From assembly GCA_051647535.1 (NCBI GenBank), contig JBOFEA010000004.1:402244-466243 (forward strand): 64,000 nt of DNA, in the 5' to 3' direction. The notes beneath the pieces were generated by a model, which had not been told where the DNA came from, did not search any database, and saw nothing but the letters and a program-made list of their open reading frames with translations. The position numbers and the translations under genes were made by a program. Source of the DNA: Brevinema_A sp051647535. GTDB lineage: Bacteria > Spirochaetota > Brevinematia > Brevinematales > Brevinemataceae. Below, in pieces: positions 49,373-56,880 of the stretch (position 1 is its first letter; each line of letters begins with the position of its first letter).

Positions 49373-49541
49373 TTCTTGAAAAATAAAGTATTTTTGTTGC
49401 GAAAAAGTTTCAAGAAACGCACAAAAATTCAGTTTTCTCATATTTTTTGCACAATCATTAAATATATTATACAATATTAGTATGATTTCTTCAAGAGGAC
49501 TTCTTTAATTTTTGTTAAAAAGTATTTAAATTCTTGAAGAA
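49373..49541. promoter_or_regulatory. Cluster of TTCTTGAA/TTCAAGAA motifs between hisA-like gene and tsaE
   Basis: TTCTTGAA at 49373-49380, TTCAAGAA at 49409-49416, TTCAAGAG at 49490-49497 and TTCTTGAA at 49531-49538 lie in a 246-bp gap between divergent genes. The last two form an inverted repeat (TTCTTCAAGA 49487-49496 / TCTTGAAGAA 49532-49541) in the tsaE leader. A shared operator is plausible. Confidence 0.4.
49447..49475 (+). promoter_or_regulatory. Promoter of tsaE
   Basis: TTGCAC (49447-49452) and TACAAT (49470-49475) are separated by 17 bp; the leader to tsaE is about 85 nt and contains a long-range inverted repeat. Confidence 0.65.
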
Positions 49542-49565
49542 CTTTAACATAATAAGGGGAAATAA

Positions 49566-49997
49566 ATGAATTTTGATTTGAAATTTCAAATTGATTCATT
49601 AGATGACTTGGAGAAATTTTGTGTTTTTATTTCCCAATCTGAATTTTCAAAGATTTTTGTGTTAAATGGTGAACTGGGGGCCGGAAAAACAACTTTTGTC
49701 AAAACGTTTATTGATTTGTTTGATTCTGAAATTTTGGTTAATAGTCCTACGTTTACATTAATGAATATATATCAAGGATCAAATTTTCAAGCCTATCATT
49801 TTGATTTATACCGCTTATCTACCGTAGATGAAGCCTTAGAATTAGGATTCGATGAATTTTTTAATGAAAAATGCTGGATTTTTATCGAATGGGCTGATAA
49901 AGTAATATCTTTAATTCCTAAACCTTTTATTATTATTGACATACACTATTTGTCTGAAGTTCACCAAAGAATGATTTATGTGAGATATATTTCTTAA
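49566..49997 (+). CDS. tsaE: tRNA t6A biosynthesis ATPase TsaE
   Basis: TsaE is the ATPase that, with TsaB and TsaD, makes t6A37 in tRNA. The Walker A GELGAGKTTFVKTF, SPTFTLMNIYQG, HFDLYRLSTVDEALELGFDE and FIEWADKV motifs are all typical. The 143-residue length is usual. AAGGGGAAATA precedes the ATG. tsaB, which often follows, is not here. Confidence 0.93.
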   Translation: MNFDLKFQIDSLDDLEKFCVFISQSEFSKIFVLNGELGAGKTTFVKTFIDLFDSEILVNSPTFTLMNIYQGSNFQAYHFDLYRLSTVDEALELGFDEFFNEKCWIFIEWADKVISLIPKPFIIIDIHYLSEVHQRMIYVRYIS

Positions 49998-50004
49998 AAT
50001 GGTA

Positions 50005-50271
50005 CTATATTATTTTATTGTTTAATATAAAATTTGAAATATTTAGTTTACTAAGTTTATTGATCTGTATAATTTTATGTGTAGTGTCGTTATATATCCC
50101 TATGTTGTTTTTTATCCTGATGCTTAGTACACTATATTGATTAAAAGAATTATAACATTCTATTTTTAAATTTCCTTGTCCTTCGATATTAATATTTTTT
50201 TCTATATTAATAATCTCAGGGTAACGAGAAAGCTCTTGTACCAGTTTTTCTACATTTAGGTAAAAATCCAT
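50005..50271 (-). CDS. Small protein of unknown function
   Basis: I do not recognise this 88-residue protein (from MDFYLNVEKLVQELSRYPEI). It starts at 50271, 8 nt after GGAGG; an ATG at 50286 overlaps that site. It has no signal peptide or membrane helix, with a helix at the start followed by several strands (NIEGQGNLKIECYNSFNQYS, VLSIRIKNNIGIY). The good ribosome-binding site supports it as a real gene. Confidence 0.55.
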   Translation of the reverse strand: MDFYLNVEKLVQELSRYPEIINIEKNINIEGQGNLKIECYNSFNQYSVLSIRIKNNIGIYNDTTHKIIQINKLSKLNISNFILNNKII

Positions 50272-50402
50272 TGGTGTTGCCTCCATTTAATTGTAGATAT
50301 TAATTTATTATAAAACTTATGTAGTATAAATTTTCATATTGTTTATCGTTATGTATATACATTATAGATGATATTGTTTTCCAAAGTCAATAGAAAATAA
50401 CT

Positions 50403-51047
50403 TTATTTTATTCGTTTTTTTAATATTAATCGTGCAGCTCCTCTGTATAAGCTTCCTGATAAATAATTATGTTCAGGTAATTGTTCGGATAAAGTTTTAT
50501 TGCGTAAAATTTCGTTAAAATAATATAATTCATTATCTATTTTTTTACTTTTTATTTGAGGATAATGCAGATTCATTTTTGATCTTGTCACTCCTTTGCT
50601 TCCATAATGTAGGTATGTAATAGTATGGTGTTGATCAACTGATTCAACAACACCGATGTGTGATAATTCGTCATCCCATTTATTATTTTTGTTTTTGTCA
50701 TACGTATTGTCAAAAAAAACAATATCTCCTGGTTGTAGAATATTGGTATTAATAATAAATCCCTGTTTTTCCAATCCATCCCAAATTGCTGATACGCCGT
50801 TTGATCCGATACCATATAATTTTTTGAAATTTAATCCGGCTAAGTGAAATAAAAATGCAATAAATCCGGAACAATCGCCAAGGTATTTGGTATTGTTGAT
50901 GGAAGGAAAAGCTGTAAGACCTATTGTTTTAGGAGCATAATAAAGTAATTTTTGATAAAATAATTCTGAATCATTTGCAAAAATTTGTGTTGTTAATATA
51001 AATATGCCGGTATAAATTAACATTAGGGTACTTAATAATTTTTTCAT
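50403..51047 (-). CDS. Secreted NlpC/P60-like cysteine hydrolase
   Basis: The start chosen gives MKKLLSTLMLIYTGIFILTT, a signal peptide preceded by AAGAGG; an upstream extension has no such site. The NlpC/P60-type triad is suggested by Cys59 (GDCSGFIAFLFH), His130 (LSHIGVVESVD) and His147 (TYLHYGSKG), and GDIVFF is the usual strand before the His. These enzymes cut peptidoglycan stem peptides. The C-terminal LPEHNYLSGSLYRGAARLIL is unusual. The gene diverges from mtnN; there is no clear partner. Confidence 0.75.
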   Translation of the reverse strand: MKKLLSTLMLIYTGIFILTTQIFANDSELFYQKLLYYAPKTIGLTAFPSINNTKYLGDCSGFIAFLFHLAGLNFKKLYGIGSNGVSAIWDGLEKQGFIINTNILQPGDIVFFDNTYDKNKNNKWDDELSHIGVVESVDQHHTITYLHYGSKGVTRSKMNLHYPQIKSKKIDNELYYFNEILRNKTLSEQLPEHNYLSGSLYRGAARLILKKRIK

Positions 51048-51159
51048 TTTGTGTCCTCTTGCGATTTTTATACAAATATTATAATAATAGTATATCGGCA
51101 TTATTAATTTTATATATTGATATCTGGTAAGTTAAAATATTAAAATAGAGGAGCATAAT

Positions 51160-51873
51160 ATGCTTGGTGTTATTGGTGCAATGCCTGAAGAAATAGAATT
51201 GATTAAATCTCATTTGAAAAATGTTTCGGAGCAGAGTATTGGAGGCGAAATTTATTACCATGGAGAAATCAACGGTCAAAAGCTTATATTGTGCAAATCC
51301 GGTATAGGAAAGGTTCAATCCGCGTTTTCAGCTGCATTATTAATGAATGTATTAGGTGTGAAAGCAGTTATTTTTACAGGAGTAGCTGGAGGTGTTCAAC
51401 CTTATTTATCGTTAGGGGATGTGGTTATAGGAACGGATTTTCTTTATCATGATTTTGATGCGACTGCTATTGGATATGCTTTAGGAGAAATTCCTGATGA
51501 TTCTCAGTCTGTTTTTCAATCTCATGAACAGTTATCTTCCATTGTTGCTGGCATTGCTGAAGAATCTTTTGGTAACGGTAAAGTTTATCGAGGGCGGATT
51601 GTAAGCGGGGATCAATTTGTTGCTTCTCATGAAAAAATTGAACAACTTCAACAACTTTTTAATGCATATGCTGTTGATATGGAAAGTGCTTCTGTTGCAC
51701 ATATTGCTAATAAAAATCAAATTCCTTGTTGTGTTATTCGAGCTATTAGTGATAAAGCTGACGGTGTCGCTGCAGACACATACTCGGGCTTTTTTACCGA
51801 AGCTGCCAAAAATTCTGCATCCTTGATTATTAAATTAATGTCGGATTATAATATTGCAGATATCATTGCTTAG
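51160..51873 (+). CDS. mtnN: 5'-methylthioadenosine/S-adenosylhomocysteine nucleosidase
   Basis: MtnN (Pfs) cleaves MTA and SAH, and produces the AI-2 precursor side product. The N terminus MLGVIGAMPEEIELIKSHLK contains the catalytic Glu (Glu11), FTGVAGGVQPYLSLGDVVIG and the YAVDMESASVAHIANKNQIP, RAISDKAD segments include the Asp of the active site. The 237 residues are near the usual 230. GAGGAGC precedes the ATG. Its 3' end overlaps the next, convergent gene by 4 nt. Confidence 0.94.
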   Translation: MLGVIGAMPEEIELIKSHLKNVSEQSIGGEIYYHGEINGQKLILCKSGIGKVQSAFSAALLMNVLGVKAVIFTGVAGGVQPYLSLGDVVIGTDFLYHDFDATAIGYALGEIPDDSQSVFQSHEQLSSIVAGIAEESFGNGKVYRGRIVSGDQFVASHEKIEQLQQLFNAYAVDMESASVAHIANKNQIPCCVIRAISDKADGVAADTYSGFFTEAAKNSASLIIKLMSDYNIADIIA

Positions 51874-52229
51874 CTTTGTTGTTTTATAGCAAAATTACGC
51901 CAAGAAGCTTGGGATACACTATTGGTATGTTTATCTACAAATATCACTTTCATTAAATATTCACCATTTTTCCATGATTTAGTATTGAATGAAGTGCTGA
52001 AATTTTCCTGTTCGGAGATAATACCGTTAGTAATTATTTTTCCTGAAATTCTTTCAAATATTTGGTATTGTACACGAAGTTTATTTTCAGCATCGAAGGG
52101 TGTGGCTTCTACAAACAAGTTTAAAGTATAGGATGTGATTGTTTTGTTATTTTCAGGAAATAATATTTTTGGTGGTTCTGTCCACAAAGCTGCTGATAAT
52201 AAAAAAAGAACTGCTAAATAATCCTGCAT
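51870..52229 (-). CDS. Secreted Ig-like protein, possible diverged member of the downstream family
   Basis: A signal peptide (MQDYLAVLFLLSAALWTEPP region) is followed by an Ig/Fn3-like beta domain: PPKILFPENNKTITSYTLNL, VQYQIFERISGKIITNGIIS, FSTSFNTKSWKNGEYLMKVI. The W-x-NGEY-x-x-K stretch resembles the F-x-PG-x-YEL-x-A motif of the three tandem paralogues upstream, so it could be a diverged fourth copy. GGAGAATTTTC precedes the ATG. Function unknown. Confidence 0.55.
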   Translation of the reverse strand: MQDYLAVLFLLSAALWTEPPKILFPENNKTITSYTLNLFVEATPFDAENKLRVQYQIFERISGKIITNGIISEQENFSTSFNTKSWKNGEYLMKVIFVDKHTNSVSQASWRNFAIKQQS

Positions 52230-52297
52230 GAAAATTCTCCTGTATTGTATGGTTTTAATTTATATAATATAAGTTAATATCGGAAATAAAATTCAGC

Positions 52298-52340
52298 AAC
52301 AAAAAACTCTTAGTTTTTATAAAACTAAGAGTTTTTTGTT
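52298..52340. terminator. Bidirectional terminator after the Ig-like paralogue array
   Basis: A perfect 20-bp inverted repeat (52298-52317, 52321-52340; core CTCTTAG / CTAAGAG) has A/T runs at both ends. It ends the three-paralogue array on the - strand. Confidence 0.9.
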
Positions 52341-52367
52341 TGTTTAAGAATTGTTTAAGAGATTATT

Positions 52368-52775
52368 TTAGTAGTATGTACCTGTATTAGGGTTGCCTGT
52401 TCCATTTCCACCAGGAGCTGGAGCTGTACCAGCAGGCCCGTTAATCCAGAAATCCATATCTCCGTCAAAGTCTTGTCCGTTGATATAGTATTCTGCTTTT
52501 AATTCATATTTTCCAGGTCTGAACTTTGATGTATCTACAGTCATAGTGTAGTTTCTAGCAGCTGTTAATGATCCACTCCATACGAGACGATCTGGACCCA
52601 TGTCTTCTTTAATCCAAACTCTTACATCTGTTGGTTGGTAAGGAGGTTGAATTTGAATAGTTAATTTTCCTGTCACAGGTTGACCTGGTTGAGGAGAGAT
52701 AAACCAAATATCGTCAGCGAATATATTAGCAGAAGCTAAAAAAGTAATTAATAAAGTTTGTAATAAAATTTTCAT
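52368..52775 (-). CDS. Tandem secreted Ig-like paralogue 1
   Basis: The 135-residue product has a signal peptide (MKILLQTLLITFLASANIFA) and one compact beta domain: DDIWFISPQPGQPVTGKLTI, PPYQPTDVRVWIKED, SGSLTAARNYTMTVDTSKF, then PGKYELKAEYYINGQDFDGD, MDFWI. The tail is Gly/Pro/Asn-rich. It shares the pattern V-x-VW, YT-x-x-VDTSKF, PG-x-YEL-x-A-x-YY and D-x-DIWI with the next two genes. AAGGA precedes the ATG. I know no named family; secretion and an Ig-like fold are inferred. Confidence 0.65.
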   Translation of the reverse strand: MKILLQTLLITFLASANIFADDIWFISPQPGQPVTGKLTIQIQPPYQPTDVRVWIKEDMGPDRLVWSGSLTAARNYTMTVDTSKFRPGKYELKAEYYINGQDFDGDMDFWINGPAGTAPAPGGNGTGNPNTGTYY

Positions 52776-52806
52776 AATAAAATCCTTGTAATAAAATAAT
52801 TTTGGA

Positions 52807-52833
52807 AATATATAATAGTAATTATTATATATT
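52807..52833 (-). other. Hairpin between paralogues 1 and 2
   Basis: AATATATAATA near 52807-52817 and TATTATATATT near 52823-52833 form an 11-bp AT-only inverted repeat in the 63-nt gap. It could act as a weak attenuator or mRNA-stabilising hairpin; no T-run follows on the - strand. Confidence 0.35.
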
Positions 52834-52838
52834 AGTTT

Positions 52839-53216
52839 TTAATTATATGGTATGGGAGGCGGAGGATTTTGAAAAGGGTCAATCCAGATATCCATTTCAC
52901 TTTCATAATCCTCGCCGTAGAGATAATATTTGGCTTTAAGTTCATATAAGCCTGGTTTAAATTTACTAATATTTACTAAAAGAGTATAGTTATTTTTTTT
53001 TGTTAACTTTCCTCTCCATACTGTCCAGTCAATAAATTCGCTTTTACGTTTGAGCCATACCTTTACGTTTTTGTACATATATGCAGGTGCAATCTGAATC
53101 ACTAACGGATTAGTAATTTGCTGATTATAAGATGGTGATACAAACATAAAATCATCATCTGCATATAAATTATATGATGAAATAAAAGTCAGCAAACAAA
53201 ATAAAAATTTTCTCAT
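52839..53216 (-). CDS. Tandem secreted Ig-like paralogue 2
   Basis: Signal peptide MRKFLFCLLTFISSYNLYAD, then the same domain as its neighbours: DDDFMFVSPSYNQQITNPLV, IQIAPAYMYKNVKVWLKRKS, VNISKFKPGLYELKAKYY, EDYESEMDIWID. The C terminus is proline-rich (PFQNPPPPIPYN). The 125-residue protein is more basic than paralogue 1 (KVWLKRKS, GKLTKKNN). AAGGAATAATC precedes the ATG. It most likely shares a transcript with the paralogues on either side. Confidence 0.65.
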   Translation of the reverse strand: MRKFLFCLLTFISSYNLYADDDFMFVSPSYNQQITNPLVIQIAPAYMYKNVKVWLKRKSEFIDWTVWRGKLTKKNNYTLLVNISKFKPGLYELKAKYYLYGEDYESEMDIWIDPFQNPPPPIPYN

Positions 53217-53234
53217 GATTATTCCTTAATTTAT

Positions 53235-53591
53235 TCATGGTGCATTAACCCATATATCAATATCACCTTCAACTTCGTCATCATCAAAATAATATTGGGC
53301 GTTAATTTCATAAGGACCGGGATTAAATCTTGTTGTATCTACATTAATAGTATAATCATATACAGCAGACAATTCACCCATCCATACTATTTGTTTGGTA
53401 CGTTTTGATTCGATCCATACTATTACATTTATAGGAATATGTGGAGGATAGATTTTGACTTCAATTGTTCCTGTTACGGGTTGTTTATGCGAAGGCATCA
53501 AAAACCAAAGTTTGTAGTCAGCATCAGCATATAATTGTATGGAGAATAGAACAACGAACCATAATAGATAATTAAATTTTCTATTTCTCAC
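53235..53591 (-). CDS. Tandem secreted Ig-like paralogue 3, GTG start
   Basis: The first in-frame start is a GTG at 53591, 9 nt after TAAGG, encoding MRNRKFNYLLWFVVLFSIQL, a signal peptide. The mature domain repeats the family pattern: YKLWFLMPSHKQPVTGTIEV, PPHIPINVIVWIESK, YTINVDTTRFNPGPYEINAQ, YYFDDDEVEGDIDIWVNAP. It is the shortest copy (118 residues) and lacks a Pro/Gly tail. Being first of the array it probably follows the promoter-proximal small genes. Confidence 0.65.
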   Translation of the reverse strand: MRNRKFNYLLWFVVLFSIQLYADADYKLWFLMPSHKQPVTGTIEVKIYPPHIPINVIVWIESKRTKQIVWMGELSAVYDYTINVDTTRFNPGPYEINAQYYFDDDEVEGDIDIWVNAP

Positions 53592-53645
53592 AAATATAAA
53601 CCTTAAATGTTCTGTAGAAATTAATAAACGGAAATTAATTCAATA

Positions 53646-53777
53646 TTAAAAAATGAAATCGAATATATCGTCTAAAATTTCTAGAATAATTTTTAAAATA
53701 ACCAATCCTGCTAAAATAAAACCTGCAGTATAAATTGAACGTTTATGTTTTTCAAACATGGCTTTTAAATCTTCCAT
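53646..53777 (-). CDS. 43-residue single-pass membrane peptide
   Basis: A short frame (MEDLKAMFEKHKRSIYTAGF at its start) runs to a stop at 53646, with AAGGA 7 nt before the ATG. It has a charged N terminus, one hydrophobic helix (YTAGFILAGLVILKIILEIL, about residues 16-35) and an acidic end DDIFDFIF. It lies between the paralogue array and the next small gene, same strand. No similarity is recognised; the good start site and membrane helix support a real gene. Confidence 0.5.
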   Translation of the reverse strand: MEDLKAMFEKHKRSIYTAGFILAGLVILKIILEILDDIFDFIF

Positions 53778-53859
53778 AAAATCAATCCTTTTTTTTTATT
53801 TAATTCTAAGTGCTGAAAGTATTCAGGTTGATTTAAGATTTTTAACAAGTAAAATAAAG

Positions 53860-54177
53860 TTAAAAGATGTATTGAACGAACGGAGGTGCTCGTGGATGTG
53901 AAATTAAGTAAGTGACAGAAGATAAGATGATTGATTTGTATCCGAAAATATACTTTTTTTCGATAAGAGTAATAAATTCGGTTACAATTGTTTTGATAGT
54001 AATAGGCTGATTAATTCTGAAATCTTCAGGAATTTTATTGGGATTGTTATAAACAATGCTGAAATTTCCTGAGTATTTAATAATATGCACATTAGAAATT
54101 TTTTGAAATTTATAAACAAAAACAGATAAAATAATATGAGCGGAGAACAAAATAAAAATAAGATTTTTCATAATCAT
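53860..54177 (-). CDS. Small exported or membrane protein, probably leaderless
   Basis: The 105-residue product begins MIMKNLIFILFSAHIILSVF, a hydrophobic signal or anchor helix, followed by a short domain (NVHIIKYSGNFSIVYNNPNK, ITIKTIVTEFITLIEKKYIF). No ribosome-binding site precedes either ATG (54177 or 54171), but a promoter on this strand places the predicted transcript start at the first ATG. No family is recognised. It is the promoter-proximal gene of the - strand accessory cluster. Confidence 0.45.
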   Translation of the reverse strand: MIMKNLIFILFSAHIILSVFVYKFQKISNVHIIKYSGNFSIVYNNPNKIPEDFRINQPITIKTIVTEFITLIEKKYIFGYKSIILSSVTYLISHPRAPPFVQYIF

Positions 54178-54182
54178 ACATT

Positions 54183-54212
54183 ATATTAGCATACTTTCTA
54201 CTTCATTGTCAA
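54183..54212 (-). promoter_or_regulatory. Promoter of the - strand accessory cluster
   Basis: On the - strand, TTGACA (complement of 54207-54212) and TAATAT (complement of 54183-54188) are 18 bp apart. The predicted start is near 54177, i.e. at the ATG itself. Confidence 0.6.
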
Positions 54213-54217
54213 TAAAT

Positions 54218-54246
54218 TTCACTTTTTTTTTATAGTCTGATATAAT
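54218..54246 (+). promoter_or_regulatory. Extended -10 promoter of fliJ
   Basis: TTCACT (54218-54223) and TATAAT (54241-54246) are 17 bp apart, with TG before the -10 (TGATATAAT). The predicted start lies 0-2 nt before the fliJ ATG at 54255. Confidence 0.75.
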
Positions 54247-54254
54247 CTAACACT

Positions 54255-54704
54255 ATGAAAAAATTTTCTTTTAAATTACAAAGAATTTTAGATATCAGAA
54301 CTCGTCTTGAAGAAGAGCAGAAATTAAAATTGTTATCGGTCTCTTCTGAGTATCAGCATCTTGTTCAAAAAAAGAAAGATATTTTAGATAAAGCTTTAGT
54401 TGCACGACAGACTGTTGAGGATTGTATTATCTCAAAGAATATTTCAGCAGTACAGCTTCGAATGATTGATATGATGTGTTCCCATGCTGATACGTTATCT
54501 CGTTCATTAGATGTGGATATTGAGAAGAAAAGACAAAAAATGGAAGAAGAAAAGAGTAAATATTTAAAATCCCGTCAAGACAAACGTTCTCTAGAAATTC
54601 TAAAAGAACGTGAATGGGATAAGTTTAAACTTTATCAACAAAGAAATGAAGAAAAAACAGTAGATGAGATTACAAAAAGAATGTTCAATGATAGAGAACA
54701 CTAA
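54255..54704 (+). CDS. fliJ: Flagellar export chaperone FliJ
   Basis: FliJ is the coiled-coil stalk of the flagellar type III export ATPase FliI. The product is almost wholly helical with long charged heptads (FSFKLQRILDIRTRLEEEQK at the start, SLDVDIEKKRQKMEEEKSKY, EILKEREWDKFKLYQQRNEE near the end), 149 residues as usual. No ribosome-binding site lies upstream; the promoter at 54218-54246 predicts a leaderless or near-leaderless mRNA. It is separated from other flagellar genes. Confidence 0.8.
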   Translation: MKKFSFKLQRILDIRTRLEEEQKLKLLSVSSEYQHLVQKKKDILDKALVARQTVEDCIISKNISAVQLRMIDMMCSHADTLSRSLDVDIEKKRQKMEEEKSKYLKSRQDKRSLEILKEREWDKFKLYQQRNEEKTVDEITKRMFNDREH

Positions 54705-54824
54705 TTTTGTAATACAAAATCGTAATACAGAAGTTGTATTTGTGGTGTGTTGATTGTGTACTAAGAATATTTAGAGAGTCATTTGATATAAAACAAATTA
54801 TAAAATTATAAAAAGGAATTTGTC

Positions 54825-56165
54825 ATGAGTTTGAAGGTAAGTGTTTCTGGTATTCGTGGTATATGGGGATCCGGTTTGGATATGAATGCGATATTTAAGT
54901 ATGCCGTTGCTTTTGCGGCTTATGTTAGAGAGAACAAGGGTCAGAAAGTGTTAATTGGTTTTGACGGACGTCCGACAGGAGATGTGTTGTTAAGATTTAC
55001 AGCTTCTGTGATGAATATGATGGGGCTTGATGTCACGGATGCCGGTATGGTACCTACACCAACAATTTTATTTGGGGTGCGTGAATGCGGATTTGATGCT
55101 GGTATTATGCTTTCGGCGTCACATAATCCTTTAGAATGGAATGCATTCAAATTTGTTAAAAAAGGCGGTGTTTTTACAGACGAGTTCGATTTGGAAATCA
55201 TCAATAAATATATTGCAAATCCTATGCCTATGCCGAGATGGCAGGAAGTAGGGGTATATACTAAAGAGAATACGGTTTTAGAAAAGCATATAGTCGCAGT
55301 TGTCAATGCGGTTGATAAAGAGTTAATAGCCAAATCTACATTGAAGGTACTTCTTGATCCGGTTAATTGTTCGGGGTATGAAGCGTCAAAAATGCTTTTT
55401 GAGAAATTAGGGATACAGGCTTATTATGTGCATAATGAGCCTCATGGTCATTTTGAAAGGCCTGCAGAACCGACACCGGAACATTTAGTTCATTTGCCTG
55501 AACTGATTAGCAAATATCATGTTGATGTTTCGTTTGCGCAGGATCCTGATGCTGATCGTTTGGTTGTTGCGGATGAATTGGGAAATGTTCTTAGTGAAGA
55601 AATGACACCGGTTTTGGCTTTGTATGATCTTTTCCAACGTGGAGAAAAAGGAGATATTGTATTGAATATGAGTACTTCTATCTCTGGGCAGAGGCTTAAT
55701 GAGCGATTCGGCGGGAAAACTTTTCGTTCAAAAGTCGGTGAAGCGAACGTTGTCAAAAAAATTGCTGAAACAGGATCTTTTTACGGTATTGAAGGAAATG
55801 GCGGAGTTATTTATCCAAAGGTGAATACTGCAAGGGATTCTTTGGTTGGGATGGCATTGATATTGGAGCTTATTGCAAGAAATAACAAACCATTGTCTCA
55901 AATTGTTTCGGAGCTTGATTCGGTCATAATGAAAAAAGAAAAATTTGATATTAAAGGCGGATTAGAAGAAATTTTTATTCGTATTAAAGAAATTTTTCCT
56001 GAAGCACAAATTAATGAAGAAGATGGTCTTCGCTTGGATTTAAGTGATGGTGCTTGGATTCATCTTCGTACTTCCAATACAGAGCCTGTGGTACGTCTTA
56101 TTGTGGAAGCTGGAAGCCAAGAAAGAATTAACCAATTATTGGCATTGGTTCGAAGAGTATTTTAA
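54825..56165 (+). CDS. glmM: Phosphoglucosamine mutase (phosphohexomutase family)
   Basis: The enzyme interconverts GlcN-6-P and GlcN-1-P for peptidoglycan. The phosphoserine loop MLSASHNPLEWNAFKFV holds Ser99, the metal loop is QDPDADRLVVAD, the sugar loop FYGIEGNGGVIYP and the phosphate loop RTSNTEP. The 446 residues match GlmM/PMM size. Specificity for glucosamine rather than mannose/glucose is inferred; a phosphomannomutase is the alternative. AAAAGGAATTTGTC precedes the ATG. The gene stands alone, about 120 nt after fliJ. Confidence 0.85.
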   Translation: MSLKVSVSGIRGIWGSGLDMNAIFKYAVAFAAYVRENKGQKVLIGFDGRPTGDVLLRFTASVMNMMGLDVTDAGMVPTPTILFGVRECGFDAGIMLSASHNPLEWNAFKFVKKGGVFTDEFDLEIINKYIANPMPMPRWQEVGVYTKENTVLEKHIVAVVNAVDKELIAKSTLKVLLDPVNCSGYEASKMLFEKLGIQAYYVHNEPHGHFERPAEPTPEHLVHLPELISKYHVDVSFAQDPDADRLVVADELGNVLSEEMTPVLALYDLFQRGEKGDIVLNMSTSISGQRLNERFGGKTFRSKVGEANVVKKIAETGSFYGIEGNGGVIYPKVNTARDSLVGMALILELIARNNKPLSQIVSELDSVIMKKEKFDIKGGLEEIFIRIKEIFPEAQINEEDGLRLDLSDGAWIHLRTSNTEPVVRLIVEAGSQERINQLLALVRRVF

Positions 56166-56252
56166 AACATCGTAGGATTCAACATATATTAATATAATAA
56201 ATAAAAAAATATAATATTATAATATAAGGAAGAATACAAAGTTTAAATATAT

Positions 56253-56861
56253 TTATAAAGATGATGTCTCATAAGGATCTGTTGAAAGCATCAAGGATTG
56301 TATTCTTGCTGCTTTTTCACGTTCCATAAGGGTAAGCAAATATGGTACGATTGAACCTTGATTGTTTAATACTGCAGTTTCTTCAAGTTTTTTTAAAATA
56401 TCAGCTACTTGTTGATCGTCTTGAAGATTCAGTAAAGCAGCCGCATCTTGTGGAGGCATACCGGATATTTGGCGTGCAACTTCTGTAATTTTAATATTAT
56501 AAGAATTTTGTTCTTCTTTTTTTAAAACTTCCAATGCTTGTTCATTAGCGAAAGATTCTTTAGCTTCCAATAATGCATTTTGATCTGTTTTTATTGCAAC
56601 AAGATTGCTTTCAATACTGTTGTTTTGGTTGGAAACGTCGGCTTCTTTAATTGCCAAAAGTTCCCATTTTTTATTTAATTCTTCTCTTTCCAATAAATTC
56701 TTATCTTCAATTTTTACAGGCTGTTTTAGCGGTTGAATCTGCATATTATCAAGAACAGTTCTGTAATCAATAATCTGCATAAAATCAAAAACATATAATC
56801 CAAGTCCTGCAATAAAAATGTTAACAAGTAGCAACAAAAAGACTCTTATCCATGCATTCAT
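56253..56861 (-). CDS. FlbB-like flagellar collar / MotE-like protein
   Basis: One N-terminal membrane helix (IRVFLLLLVNIFIAGLGLYV) is followed by a long coiled coil and a C-terminal MgtE-N-like domain (ISGMPPQDAAALLNLQDDQQ, ADILKKLEETAVLNNQGSIV). This architecture is that of FlbB, the spirochaete periplasmic collar protein, and of MotE in other bacteria. Length is 202 residues. It lies 19 nt after the lytic transglycosylase on the same strand, suggesting a shared role in inserting the flagellar motor through the cell wall. Confidence 0.7.
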   Translation of the reverse strand: MNAWIRVFLLLLVNIFIAGLGLYVFDFMQIIDYRTVLDNMQIQPLKQPVKIEDKNLLEREELNKKWELLAIKEADVSNQNNSIESNLVAIKTDQNALLEAKESFANEQALEVLKKEEQNSYNIKITEVARQISGMPPQDAAALLNLQDDQQVADILKKLEETAVLNNQGSIVPYLLTLMEREKAARIQSLMLSTDPYETSSL

Positions 56862-56880
56862 TTCATTCTCCTGATATACA

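Noticed and set aside
52340..52360. TGTTTAAGA direct repeat near the paralogue terminator
   Set aside because: Short, two copies only, and adjacent to a T-rich terminator; likely chance similarity.
28000..54000. CRISPR arrays, insertion sequences, prophage genes or tRNA genes
   Set aside because: No regularly spaced repeats, transposase, integrase or cloverleaf sequences were recognised in the intergenic regions inspected.
54941..55333. 130-codon - strand frame inside the phosphohexomutase gene
   Set aside because: It lies wholly within a well-supported gene, with no ribosome-binding site and low-complexity composition typical of a shadow frame.
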